From the NCBI RefSeq assembly GCF_000428145.1, contig NZ_ATZJ01000022.1:1-63713 (forward strand): 63,713 nt of DNA, written 5' to 3'. Made by a program: the position numbers and the translations under genes. The stretch is from Chitinilyticum litopenaei DSM 21440. Lineage in GTDB: Bacteria; Pseudomonadota; Gammaproteobacteria; Burkholderiales; Chitinibacteraceae. Positions 8,076-17,426 of this stretch are shown here, in pieces. The number at the start of each line of letters is the position of its first letter. The first letter of the stretch is position 1. The notes below the pieces were generated by a model, which saw nothing but the letters and a program-made list of their open reading frames with translations, did not search any database and was not told the origin of the DNA.

Positions 8076-8291
8076 TTATCTGATTGTAACCGTACCCGGT
8101 GTCATGTTTGTCGTGTCAAGAGAGCCGGGTGCAGGTGTTTGCCCTTTCTGAACGGTAACAACAATTGCATTCGGGTTTTGCTGAGTAATGCGGTTTGCAT
8201 TATCCCATTCGCGCTGACTCATCCCATTCACAGTACCATTATCAACTGTTTGCACGTGTACCGTTCTTCCTTGGGCGTCTTCGAAGGTCAT
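8076..8291 (-). CDS. C-terminal piece of the fragment 4 toxin tip (out of frame)
   Basis: 71 residues starting MTFEDAQGRTVHVQTVDNG and ending PGTVTIR. The sequence reads like the last part of a polymorphic toxin domain rather than a free-standing protein. Its ATG overlaps the stop of the preceding frame (ATGA), and joining the two frames (GGSF then DMTFEDAQGR) would give a continuous domain. A small insertion or deletion near 8290-8300 therefore probably split the tip. Whether the ATGA overlap allows coupled translation of both halves is unknown. Confidence 0.5.
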   Translation of the reverse strand: MTFEDAQGRTVHVQTVDNGTVNGMSQREWDNANRITQQNPNAIVVTVQKGQTPAPGSLDTTNMTPGTVTIR

Positions 8292-8729
8292 GTCTGACAG
8301 AAGGAGCCACCTTTCCGGCTACCGTTCGGGCATGGTGTCACGGGGAGGAGATAACGTTCAGGCAACTCAGCGCCAGTGGTTTGATTACGGCCACCGTTTT
8401 TGTGACGAATATTAGTGTTGTCGGCGTGCACCTGGTCACGCACCTGATCCATATGTTGCTTGGTTGCTGCATTGCCTCGGCGTGCCAAACCCCACGGATC
8501 AATCCACTCCACCGGATTCGGCGCATACGCAAAGATGTTCAACCCACCCAGCAGGCTGATCGGATCCTTGCTGATGAATCACCCGATTTGCGTGTCGTAG
8601 TAGCGGTGGCGGTTGTAGTGTAATCCCGTTCCGTGGTCGTAATACTGGCCCTGGAAGCGCAGCGGGTTGCTGATGCCGGCGCGTTTGGCGGCCTCGGAGA
8701 TCGCGGCCTTGGCTTCGCCCCAGGCCTTG

Positions 8730-8756
8730 TCCCCCAAGGGGACTTCCTGCGGGGCG
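8730..8756. repeat. 27 bp micro-insertion, copy A
   Basis: Compared with Rhs fragments 1-3, fragment 4 has exactly 27 extra bases here containing CCCCCAAGGGGACTTCCTGC then GGGGCG. On the minus strand it adds nine codons (APQEVPLGD type) in frame between ADY and KAWGEA. Related words occur at 8911-8935 and 43419-43445. Confidence 0.8.
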
Positions 8757-8910
8757 TAGTCGGCTGACCACGCCAGATTGCCTTCGGCGTCGAGCAGCTC
8801 CTGCGGCGTGCCGAGGTGGTCGCCAATCCTTTTTCAAACAGTCGTAATAGTAAAGCTGCTCGAAGGGCTGTGGCTCGAGGCTGTAAGTCCACAGCGGGTC
8901 GGCGTCGATG

Positions 8911-8935
8911 CCCCACGGGGACTCGCTGCGCGGCG
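8911..8935. repeat. micro-insertion, copy B, at a deletion junction
   Basis: CCCCACGGGGACTCGCTGCG followed by CGGCG. It joins the DADPLWTY region directly to the FAYDP region of the Rhs repeat, replacing the roughly 450 bp found there in fragments 1-3. It differs from copy A at a few positions. Confidence 0.7.
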
Positions 8936-9120
8936 TAAGCGAATTCGGTGTCGCCGTCGTTGCCGCGTTCGTTGGGGCAGCCGGCGGGGCCGGGTTATCC
9001 CATAGGCGACGATTGTGTACCCGCAGAGTGCGCCGTGTGCGCTGGCGCAACTGGCCGGCAAACTGCGCGCCGATGCCGCCCGCTTGCGCCTCTGCACACG
9101 TTCTGCTCGGATGGGCTGAT

Positions 9121-9169
9121 GGGTATTGTCATGCAGCCTTTTGCTGGAAATGGATTGAGGCTTATACCC
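9121..9169. repeat. degenerate GGGTAT-family hairpin
   Basis: GGGTATTGTCATGCAGCC on the left and GGCTTATACCC on the right enclose CAGCCTTTTGCTG. The outer ends and the AGCC motif match the family, but pairing is poor in the middle. Confidence 0.5.
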
Positions 9170-9264
9170 TGTTTTTGAGGGGGGCGGTTTTGCCGAGCGG
9201 GTGGTGATGCTGGGGGCGCCTGATATGCGCCGCGCCGTTTTGCGTTTATTTCTCTGCCCTGAAG

Positions 9265-9295
9265 GACCTTCCCCCGGTCATGCCGGGGGAAGGTC
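9265..9295. terminator. hairpin downstream of fda
   Basis: A perfect 13 bp stem, GACCTTCCCCCGG with CCGGGGGAAGGTC, around TCATG. It starts 20 bases past the fda stop on the minus strand. There is no clear T-run after it, so it may be a Rho-assisted or mRNA-stabilising hairpin rather than a classic terminator. Confidence 0.6.
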
Positions 9296-9315
9296 ATTGG
9301 CTGCGCGCAGGGGGC

Positions 9316-10485
9316 TCAGTAGCAATCCGGCAGCAGCCAGGCTTCATTGCGGATGTGCAGCGCCTGGGGCTGGCCGGCGTGGCTGACGCCGCCACGCGGG
9401 CTGGGCGACTGGGGCGCTGCGGGGCGGGTCTGCATGGTCAGTGCGCCGCTCGCATAGCGTTCGGCCATGCACTCCAGCGCCAGCGGGCGAATCAGTCCGG
9501 CCTGGCCCACGCAGCCAAAGGCTTCGTAGCGGGCGATGCAGATGTCGCGCATGGCCTTGACCGAGGCCTGCAGGTATTTGCGCGGGTCGAATTCGGCGGG
9601 ATGTTCGCTCATGAAGCGGCGAATGGCGCCGGTGGCGGCCAGCCGCAGGTCGGTGTCGATATTCACTTTCCTCACGCCGAACTTGATGGCGCGCACGATT
9701 TCTTCCACGGGCACGCCCCAGGTGGGGGTGATATTGCCGCCATTGGCATTGATGACATCCAGCCACTCCTGCGGCACCGACGAGCTGCCGTGCATGACCA
9801 GATGCGTGTCGGGCAGGCGCTCGTGGATCTGGCGCACCCGGTCGATGGCCAGCGTTTCGCCCGTGGGCGGGCGCGAGAACTTGTAGGCGCCATGGCTGGT
9901 GCCAATGGCGATCGCCAGCGCATCGACCCCGGTGGCGGTGACAAAGGCCGCGGCTTCTTCCGGATCGGTCAGCAGCCGTCCGTGATCAAGCTGGCCGGTG
10001 GCGCCGATGCCGTCTTCCTCGCCGGCCAGCCCCGTTTCCAGGCTGCCAAGGCAGCCCAGTTCGCCCTCGACCGACACGCCGCAGGCATGCGCCATTTCGA
10101 CGACCTGCCGGGTGACCGTGACGTTGTAGTCGTAGTCGCTGGGGGTCTTGCCGTCGCTGCCCAGCGAGCCGTCCATCATCACCGAAGTGAAGCCGAGCTG
10201 GATCGCACGCTGGCAAACGGCGGGGCTGGTGCCGTGATCCTGATGCATGACGAGCGGAATGTGCGGGAATTCTTCGGCAGCGGCGAGCATCAGGTGGCGC
10301 AGAAAAGGTGCGCCGGCATAGTTGCGGGCGCCAGCCGAGGCCTGGACGATCACCGGGCTGTTGGTGTGGTCGGCCGCTTCCATGATGGCGCGCATCTGCT
10401 CCAGATTGTTCACATTGAACGCGGGGATGGCATAGCCGCGTTCGGCGGCGTGGTCGAGCAACTGGCGCATGGCGATCAGGGGCAT
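9316..10485 (-). CDS. fda: class II fructose-1,6-bisphosphate aldolase
   Basis: Cleaves fructose 1,6-bisphosphate to glyceraldehyde 3-phosphate and dihydroxyacetone phosphate, and runs in reverse for gluconeogenesis, in the cytoplasm. The class IIB pattern is clear: PAFNVNNLEQM near the N-terminus, zinc-binding HQDHGTS near residue 81, YDYNVTVT, the GTSHGAYKF loop, HGSSSVPQEW and KVNIDTDLRLA. The ATG is preceded by AAGGAGA. At 389 residues it is about 35 longer than usual: after the normal end (MAERYASGALTM) there is a proline-rich tail that looks like read-through past a lost stop. It lies 43 bases after fbp on the same strand, so the two gluconeogenic genes are probably co-transcribed. Confidence 0.95.
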   Translation of the reverse strand: MPLIAMRQLLDHAAERGYAIPAFNVNNLEQMRAIMEAADHTNSPVIVQASAGARNYAGAPFLRHLMLAAAEEFPHIPLVMHQDHGTSPAVCQRAIQLGFTSVMMDGSLGSDGKTPSDYDYNVTVTRQVVEMAHACGVSVEGELGCLGSLETGLAGEEDGIGATGQLDHGRLLTDPEEAAAFVTATGVDALAIAIGTSHGAYKFSRPPTGETLAIDRVRQIHERLPDTHLVMHGSSSVPQEWLDVINANGGNITPTWGVPVEEIVRAIKFGVRKVNIDTDLRLAATGAIRRFMSEHPAEFDPRKYLQASVKAMRDICIARYEAFGCVGQAGLIRPLALECMAERYASGALTMQTRPAAPQSPSPRGGVSHAGQPQALHIRNEAWLLPDCY

Positions 10486-10528
10486 GGTGTTCTCCTTCGC
10501 TGGGTGTTGAAAAGCTGGCTTCAGCCGC

Positions 10529-11518
10529 TCAGGCCTGCCGGTGGTAGTCGTTCAGGCGTTCGATTTCATGGCGCGCGCCAAGCAGCACCGGCACGCGCTC
10601 GTGCAGGCTGGCGGGCAGGATGTCCAGAATGGGCTCGTGACCGCTGCTGGCCAGCCCCCCGGCGGCGTGAACCAGCAGCGCCATCGGTGCGGCTTCATAC
10701 AAGAGGCGCAGCTTGCCCTGGCGGGCACTGGCCCGCTGGTCGGCCGGGTAGAGGAAAACCCCGCCGCGCTGCAGGATGCGGTGCACATCGGCCACCATGG
10801 CCGCCATCCAGCGCATGTTGAAATCCTTGCCACGCGGGCCGTCGCGACCGGCCAGGCATTCGCCGACATAACGCGTTACGGGAGCGTGCCAGTGCCGCTG
10901 GTAGGCCGCGTTGATGGCGAATTCGCTGCAATCCGGGGCAATTTGCAGCCCGCTCTGGCTCAGCAGGAATTCGCCGCGCGCTTCATCAAGGGTGAAGGCA
11001 TGCACGCCCGCCACGCTGCCGACCACCAGCACCGTGGCGGGGCCGTATAGCGCATAACCGGCCGCCAGCTGCTGTCGGCCGGGTTGCAGGAAATCGGCCG
11101 TGCCGACCGTGTCGCCCGGCGGGCCGGGCTGGATGCTGAAAATGCTGCCCACCGGGCCATTGATGTCCAGATTGCTGGAGCCATCAAGCGGGTCGAAGGC
11201 CACCAGCACGCCGTCCGGATTGGCGGCATGGCTGCCTGGCGTGCTGTCCTCGTCTTCTTCCGAGGCAAAGGCGCGCACCTGCGGGCAGGCATGCAGCGCT
11301 TCGGCCATCAGGCGGTTGGCCAGCACGTCGAGCTTTTTCTGCTCCTCGCCCTGCACATTGCCGCTGCCAGCCAGGCCCGTTTGCCCGGTAAAGGCGGCGC
11401 AGCGCACCGCCGTGCTGATCCGGCGGCAGGCCTGCGCGAGTGCTGCCAGTACCGGCGCCAGTTCGCTCAGGCGCGCGTCGCGTTTGGCCAGCAGGAAATC
11501 GTGCAGTGTCATGGACAT
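10529..11518 (-). CDS. fbp: class I fructose-1,6-bisphosphatase
   Basis: Hydrolyses fructose 1,6-bisphosphate to fructose 6-phosphate, the committed step of gluconeogenesis. Metal and substrate motifs are present: SEEDEDS near residue 95, DPLDGSSNLDINGPVGS near residue 118, and GKLRLLYEAAPMALLVHAAGG near the C-terminus. The start MSMTLHDF at 11518 is chosen over a GTG at 11533; neither has a strong ribosome site. About 329 residues, normal for the family. It sits upstream of fda and about 440 bases downstream of tpiA, with a repeat-rich gap between. Confidence 0.95.
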   Translation of the reverse strand: MSMTLHDFLLAKRDARLSELAPVLAALAQACRRISTAVRCAAFTGQTGLAGSGNVQGEEQKKLDVLANRLMAEALHACPQVRAFASEEDEDSTPGSHAANPDGVLVAFDPLDGSSNLDINGPVGSIFSIQPGPPGDTVGTADFLQPGRQQLAAGYALYGPATVLVVGSVAGVHAFTLDEARGEFLLSQSGLQIAPDCSEFAINAAYQRHWHAPVTRYVGECLAGRDGPRGKDFNMRWMAAMVADVHRILQRGGVFLYPADQRASARQGKLRLLYEAAPMALLVHAAGGLASSGHEPILDILPASLHERVPVLLGARHEIERLNDYHRQA

Positions 11519-11665
11519 GGTCGGGGGCTTCACTGAGTGTTGAAAACGTCGGTTTTATCGGTGGGAATCCGGCGCCAGGCCAGGCCCGGCATAAATCATC
11601 ACTTTTAATATCAATTACATATTTGTTGTTTCTGATTAGGTAGCTACCTCAGCATAAGTACAATT

Positions 11666-11747
11666 CGTCATTCCCGCGAAAGCGGGAATCCAGCGGCAAT
11701 GCCTTTTCTAGCGGTGCTCTGGATGCCGGCTTTCGCCGGCATGACGA
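11666..11747. repeat. paired CGTCATTCCCGC..GCGGGAATCCAG repeat (dRS3-like)
   Basis: The left unit is CGTCATTCCCGCGAAAGCGG then GAATCCAG. The right unit is its inverted counterpart CTGGATGCCGGC..GCCGGCATGACG. The ATTCCC-N8-GGGAAT core resembles the neisserial dRS3 repeat. Two further pairs lie at 17193-17275 and 46882-46959. Confidence 0.85.
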
Positions 11748-11766
11748 GTTGTTGATCTGGCTGCCT

Positions 11767-11881
11767 ATTGATCCGGCCCTCGGAAGTTTGAATTTCCGTA
11801 GGAGCGAGCTTGCTCGCGAAGCCTTGCTGATCGCGAGCAAGCTCGCTCCTACGAGTAATAACATCAGAGGGCCGGATCAAT
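11767..11881. repeat. REP-centred MITE-like element
   Basis: A 115 bp palindromic unit bounded by ATTGATCCGGCCCTC and GAGGGCCGGATCAAT (15 bp perfect inverted repeats). Its centre is GTAGGAGCGAGCTTGCTCGC and the inverse GCGAGCAAGCTCGCTCCTAC. A relative with the same flanking order lies at 43350-43487. Confidence 0.8.
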
Positions 11882-11954
11882 AATCAGGTATTTGGTTGTG
11901 CATTCCTTTTGGTGAAGCCGTAAAAACGGCCACAGGCTGTTTTTCCACGGCCTG

Positions 11955-12797
11955 TCAGCGGGTGAGGGTAAGGGGTACGCAGCGCAGCGCGGCGTGATAA
12001 ATGGCCAGCAGGGATTCGGTTTGCAGCGAGGCGCCGCCCACGAGCACGCCATCGATGTCTGGCTGCAGCAGAAAGGCTTCCGCGTTGGCCGGAGTGACGC
12101 TGCCACCGTAGAGCAGCGGCATGCTGGCCGCAGCGGCAGCGTCGCATTGCGCCAGATAATGCCGGATGAAACGATGCGCCTGCTGGGCCTGTGCCGGCGT
12201 GGCGGGCTGGCTGCTGCCAATGGCCCACAAGGGCTCATAGGCAATGATGGCATTACGCCAGTCCGGCGTGGTCAGCAACCAGTCGAGCTGATTGCAGAGT
12301 ACTTGCTGCATTTCGCCGGCATCGCGCTCGGCCTGGCTTTCGCCGATGCAGACGATGGGCGTGATGCCGGCCGCCGCACAGGCGCGGGCCTTGCCGGCAA
12401 TCAGCGCGTCATTTTCGTAATGATGCTGGCGGCGCTCGGAATGACCGACCAGCGTGTAGCCGCAGCCGATTTCGGCCAGCATGGCGGCCGACCATTCGCC
12501 GGTGCGCGGTCCGCTGCTGAGTTCGCCGACATCCTGTCCGCTGAAGGCTACACCGGTGTTCTGCGCCAGCCGGGCCACCTCGCCCAGATAGGGCGCCGGC
12601 GGGCAGAGCACGATGCGCACCGCATCCCTGGCGGCTGCAGCGAGTGCCGGCACGGTGGCGCGGCACAGCGCCAGATTGCCGTGCATCTTCCAGTTGGCCA
12701 CCACCAGTTTTTCGCGCTGGCGCGGCGCGCCGGCAAAGCCGCGCGGCAGCAGGGCGGGCGGAGGAACAAGCAGCTGATGGGCGACGGCGTGGTTCAT
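11955..12797 (-). CDS. tpiA: triose-phosphate isomerase
   Basis: Interconverts dihydroxyacetone phosphate and glyceraldehyde 3-phosphate. Family marks: VVANWKMHGN (catalytic Lys), VGHSERRQ (catalytic His), AYEPLWAIG (catalytic Glu) and the phosphate-binding LLYGGSVTPANA and DGVLVGGASL. The start at 12797 (MNHAVAHQ) has GGAGG upstream; a longer frame from 12851 is possible but has no such site. With 280 residues it has about 30 extra residues before the usual start of the fold. The leader carries probable GlpR-type operators (12821-12884), unusual for tpiA. Confidence 0.93.
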   Translation of the reverse strand: MNHAVAHQLLVPPPALLPRGFAGAPRQREKLVVANWKMHGNLALCRATVPALAAAARDAVRIVLCPPAPYLGEVARLAQNTGVAFSGQDVGELSSGPRTGEWSAAMLAEIGCGYTLVGHSERRQHHYENDALIAGKARACAAAGITPIVCIGESQAERDAGEMQQVLCNQLDWLLTTPDWRNAIIAYEPLWAIGSSQPATPAQAQQAHRFIRHYLAQCDAAAAASMPLLYGGSVTPANAEAFLLQPDIDGVLVGGASLQTESLLAIYHAALRCVPLTLTR

Positions 12798-12820
12798 GAA
12801 TGCCTCCGGCGGTGTGCGAA

Positions 12821-12884
12821 AACGAACTTGCTTGTTCGTTCGAATGTTCATGTGCGCATTTTATGTTCGTAAATGTTCGTTGTG
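12821..12884. promoter_or_regulatory. probable GlpR-type operator cluster upstream of tpiA
   Basis: AACGAACTTGCTTGTTCGTT (12821-12840) is a perfect inverted repeat of AACGAAC. It is followed by two direct ATGTTCGT/AATGTTCGT words between 12862 and 12880. GlpR of the DeoR family recognises TTCG/CGAA half-sites of this type. The gene for a GlpR-like regulator lies two genes upstream on the same strand. Confidence 0.55.
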
Positions 12885-12979
12885 CAACAAAAATCGAAAG
12901 CAATGGACGGGTGGTGATTGAAAACGAAAAGGGATGGGCTACTGGAGGGGGAGGTCACGACCGCAGGGTGCGGCAATGC

Positions 12980-13459
12980 TCAGACGGGCGGCAGTGCGCG
13001 GCGCTGCGAACGAGGCATGCTTGCGCGCCAGGCCAGCAGCAAGGCCAGAGCACACAGGCTGCCGAGTAAGCCATACAGCAGGCCGCCATGCAGATAGACC
13101 AGCCAGCCATCGAGCGTGACTTGCCCATCCAGATGCTTGTAAACGAAGCGACCGTAGAAATTGCCACCGGAAAAACCGTGTGCGGGTGGATCGGGAAAAC
13201 TGAACAACAGCACGGGCAGGGCGGCCAGCACGAAGCCCGCGCCAGCCAGGGTTTTCCAGCTGGCCCGGCCCAGATGGCTGAAGAGCAGAAAAACGGGCAG
13301 GCCGCCGACCAGCACGGCGGCGGTGCTGGCCAGCCAGATCAGCAATGCCACATCGGGCTGCCAGTGGGCGACATCGCCAAGCACCAGCAGGGCAAACAGC
13401 AGCACGGGCGGCAGCGAGCCGGTGGCGACGGCGAACAGCAGGCGCAAGGCCTGCATCAT
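12980..13459 (-). CDS. small integral membrane protein
   Basis: About 159 residues with four predicted membrane segments: LLFAVATGSLPPVLLFALLV near the N-terminus, LLIWLASTAAVLVGGLPVFL, TLAGAGFVLAALPVLLF, and GGLLYGLLGSLCALALLLAW near the C-terminus. Between segments 3 and 4 is a periplasmic or cytoplasmic loop with NFYGRFVYKHLDGQ. It starts with an ATGA overlap on the stop of the GlpR-like regulator, so the two are translationally coupled. No family recognised. Being linked to glpR it might take part in glycerol or triose metabolism, but nothing in the sequence proves this. Confidence 0.75.
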   Translation of the reverse strand: MMQALRLLFAVATGSLPPVLLFALLVLGDVAHWQPDVALLIWLASTAAVLVGGLPVFLLFSHLGRASWKTLAGAGFVLAALPVLLFSFPDPPAHGFSGGNFYGRFVYKHLDGQVTLDGWLVYLHGGLLYGLLGSLCALALLLAWRASMPRSQRRALPPV

Positions 13460-14238
13460 GGCTGGGGATTGGCTGCGCTGTCGGCGACGTACAGCTCGGT
13501 GCCGCAGTCGCGGATCACTTCGCACATCGCGCTACTGGGCTGGCGGTCGGTAAAGAGTGCGGTGATCTGGCGCAGGTGGCCCATTTCCACCAGCGAAGGC
13601 CGGCCGAACTTGCTGTGGTCGGCCACCAGAAACACGTGGCGCGCCTGCGCCATGATGGCGGTGGAGGTTTTCACCTCGCGCAGTTCAAAATCGCGCAGCG
13701 TGCCGTCGGCCTCGATGCAGGCCACGCCCAGTACGGCGTAATCGACCTTGAACTGCCGGACGAATTCGATGGTGGCCTCACCGACGATGCCGTGATCCTT
13801 GGCGCGCATCACGCCGCCGGCCAGGATCACCTCGCAATCGCGGTAGTGGCACATCGTCATGGCGATATGGGTATTGTTGGTGATCACGCGCAAGCCGACG
13901 TGATTGGCCAGCGCCCGCGCGACGGCCTCGCTGGTGGTGCCCAGGTTCATGAAGACCGAGGCGTGGTTCGGAATGTGTTCGGCCACCAGCTGCGCGATGC
14001 GGGCCTTCTCCTCGCTGCACAGCACCTGGCGCGTGCTGTAGGCGACGTTCTCGACGCTGGAATGCGCGCTGGCGCCGCCGTGCACCCGATGCAGCTTGCG
14101 CTCGTCGGCGAGCTGGTTGATGTCGCGGCGGATGGTCTGCGGCGTGACGCCGAAGTGCTGGGCCAGTTCATCGACGGTGGCGTGCCCGGTGCGCTGCACC
14201 CATTCAAGCAATTCCTGCTGGCGCTGATTGAGCATCAT
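13456..14238 (-). CDS. glpR: GlpR-like DeoR-family transcriptional repressor
   Basis: 260 residues. N-terminal DeoR winged helix (RQQELLEWVQRTGHATVDEL, FGVTPQTIRRDINQLAD, RVHGGA, residues about 1-60) and a C-terminal sugar-phosphate sensor domain (NTHIAMTMCHY, LAGGVMRAKDHGIVGEAT, DYAVLGVACIEADGTLRDFE, FLVADHSKFGR). These match GlpR, which responds to glycerol 3-phosphate, more closely than DeoR or AgaR. Start MMLNQRQQE at 14238; a longer frame upstream is low-complexity. No glycerol genes are present in the window. The likely targets are its own operon and tpiA, where GTTCG inverted repeats occur. Confidence 0.85.
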   Translation of the reverse strand: MMLNQRQQELLEWVQRTGHATVDELAQHFGVTPQTIRRDINQLADERKLHRVHGGASAHSSVENVAYSTRQVLCSEEKARIAQLVAEHIPNHASVFMNLGTTSEAVARALANHVGLRVITNNTHIAMTMCHYRDCEVILAGGVMRAKDHGIVGEATIEFVRQFKVDYAVLGVACIEADGTLRDFELREVKTSTAIMAQARHVFLVADHSKFGRPSLVEMGHLRQITALFTDRQPSSAMCEVIRDCGTELYVADSAANPQP

Positions 14239-14673
14239 GGCTTTGTGTTCACTTTTTTTCGCATTGGGCAGGCGCTTGGCCCCGGTTTGCGGTTTGGCGT
14301 CGTCGGCAGGGCGTTGTTGTCGGTCTGCCTGTCTGACCGGAGTATAGCTGTCGCCGTTCGGGCTGACAGCCGGCAAGCGCCGCGCCGCAGCAAAGCGGGG
14401 CGGGGGATGACTGCTGAAAACACACATACCCGATAGCCTAATGCCATGCAGGTCATTTGCAATATTCGCTGTAGCCATATACCCATTTGCTGCTCCGCGG
14501 TTTGCCGAGTGCTGGCGTCAGCCCGGGCACAGGAGGGCATGCCGACGCAGGCTGGCTGCGGCGATTGCGGCACGGCTATAAGCCTGATTGGCAAAAGCAA
14601 TTTGAACTATTGGCCCCCCGCTTCCAAACTGATCCCAGCAGTCAGGAATCAACCCCCTCAAGGAGAGTCCCCA
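14239..14673. other. divergent glpR-katG intergenic region
   Basis: About 435 bases with no supported gene. It must hold both promoters. It contains two copies of an ATACCC-ended half-repeat (near 14415 and 14479, the second with CTGTAGCCATATACCC) that resemble single arms of the GGGTAT hairpin family. The katG ribosome site AGGAGAG is at 14661-14667. Confidence 0.5.
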
Positions 14674-16875
<2,202 letters not shown>

Positions 16876-16913
16876 GCCCGGCCAGCCGGCGCATGCCGGC
16901 GTCCAGGCACGAT

Positions 16914-16949
16914 GACCCGGTGCGGCTGCCGCCGCCCGGGTCGTTTTTT
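16914..16949 (+). terminator. Rho-independent terminator of katG
   Basis: GACCCGG and CCGGGTC stem around a GC-rich loop, followed by G and six T (16944-16949), 39 bases past the katG stop. Confidence 0.85.
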
Positions 16950-17109
16950 GTGCGGTCGTGCCAATACTCGGCCTTAGGTTCGCTGAACATCCAGCCTCCA
17001 CCAGTGCTTGCCAGGCTGCCGCGTGGCAGGCTCGCGCACCAAGGCACCGCGCCTACGGCGCTGACAATCCCGTGTCCCGAAACAAGACATGGTCAGGAAT
17101 ACACAAGGC

Positions 17110-17157
17110 TGTATTGCCCTGTAGCCTTTTCATATAAAAGGCTGTGGCTGCATACCC
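17110..17157. repeat. GGGTAT-family hairpin
   Basis: TGTATTGCCCTGTAGCCTTTT and AAAAGGCTGTGGCTGCATACCC (two arms) around CATAT. The inner AGCCTTTT/AAAAGGCT stem is perfect. Confidence 0.75.
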
Positions 17158-17192
17158 GTTTGATAATCCTGATTGTGTCTCTGCTTCAGAAT

Positions 17193-17275
17193 CGTCATTC
17201 CCGCGTGCGCGGGAATCCAGATGAGGGGGTGACATCAAGCTTTGCTCTGGATGTCCGCCTTCGCGGGCATGACGA
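17193..17275. repeat. paired CGTCATTCCCGC repeat (dRS3-like)
   Basis: CGTCATTCCCGCGTGCGCGG then GAATCCAG on the left and the inverted CTGGATGTCCGC..GCGGGCATGACG on the right. Same design as 11666-11747 and 46882-46959. Confidence 0.85.
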
Positions 17276-17426
17276 AAAGAGGGTTTCTGAAAGAGAGACA
17301 TAATCAAGTTGAAAAATGCTGCGTTCCTGCCGCCATGTCGACCAGCCGCGGCGACTCGTCGAGGATGCCGTGCTCATGCCCAGTTTCGGTCCGGGGGTAA
17401 GCCAGGCAGCAGCAGCGGTCATGGCC

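Larger units (their letters stand above)
8288..8955 (-). pseudogene. Rhs orphan fragment 4, degenerate
   Basis: This copy still matches the other fragments (LWTYSLEPQPFEQLYYY, GISNPLRFQG equivalents, then NIFAYAPNPVEWIDPWGLAR). It has several lesions: TGA at 8579-8581 where fragment 2 has CGA (GRF), a diverged and frame-shifted patch near 8822-8850, a large internal deletion with a 25 bp foreign word at its junction (8911-8935), and an in-frame 27 bp insertion (8730-8756). The tip frame (8288-8542) begins ARRGNAATKQHMDQVRDQVH and ends where the 71-residue piece begins. Homology stops around 8955. It cannot make an intact Rhs product. Confidence 0.8.
8956..9315. other. intergenic remnant between Rhs fragment 4 and fda
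   Basis: About 360 bases with no convincing gene. It contains a worn hairpin of the GGGTAT family (9121-9169) and a strong hairpin after fda (9265-9295). Probably decayed Rhs-associated DNA. Confidence 0.6.
11519..11954. other. repeat-filled gap between tpiA and fbp
   Basis: About 435 bases without a gene. It contains a paired CGTCATTCCCGC repeat (11666-11747) and a REP-centred palindromic element with 15 bp terminal inverted repeats (11767-11881). An A/T-rich stretch at 11590-11650 could hold the fbp promoter. Confidence 0.7.
16950..17426. other. repeat-containing intergenic region
   Basis: Nearly 480 bases between katG and the AraC gene with no convincing coding sequence. It carries a GGGTAT-family hairpin (17110-17157) and a paired CGTCATTCCCGC repeat (17193-17275). 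Confidence 0.65.

Noticed and set aside
8061..8297. Plus-strand open frame opposite the tip piece
   Set aside because: No ribosome site or family; the minus-strand piece is more convincing.
9280..10821. 513-residue open frame on the plus strand opposite fda
   Set aside because: Antisense of a conserved aldolase; low-complexity and shows no domain.
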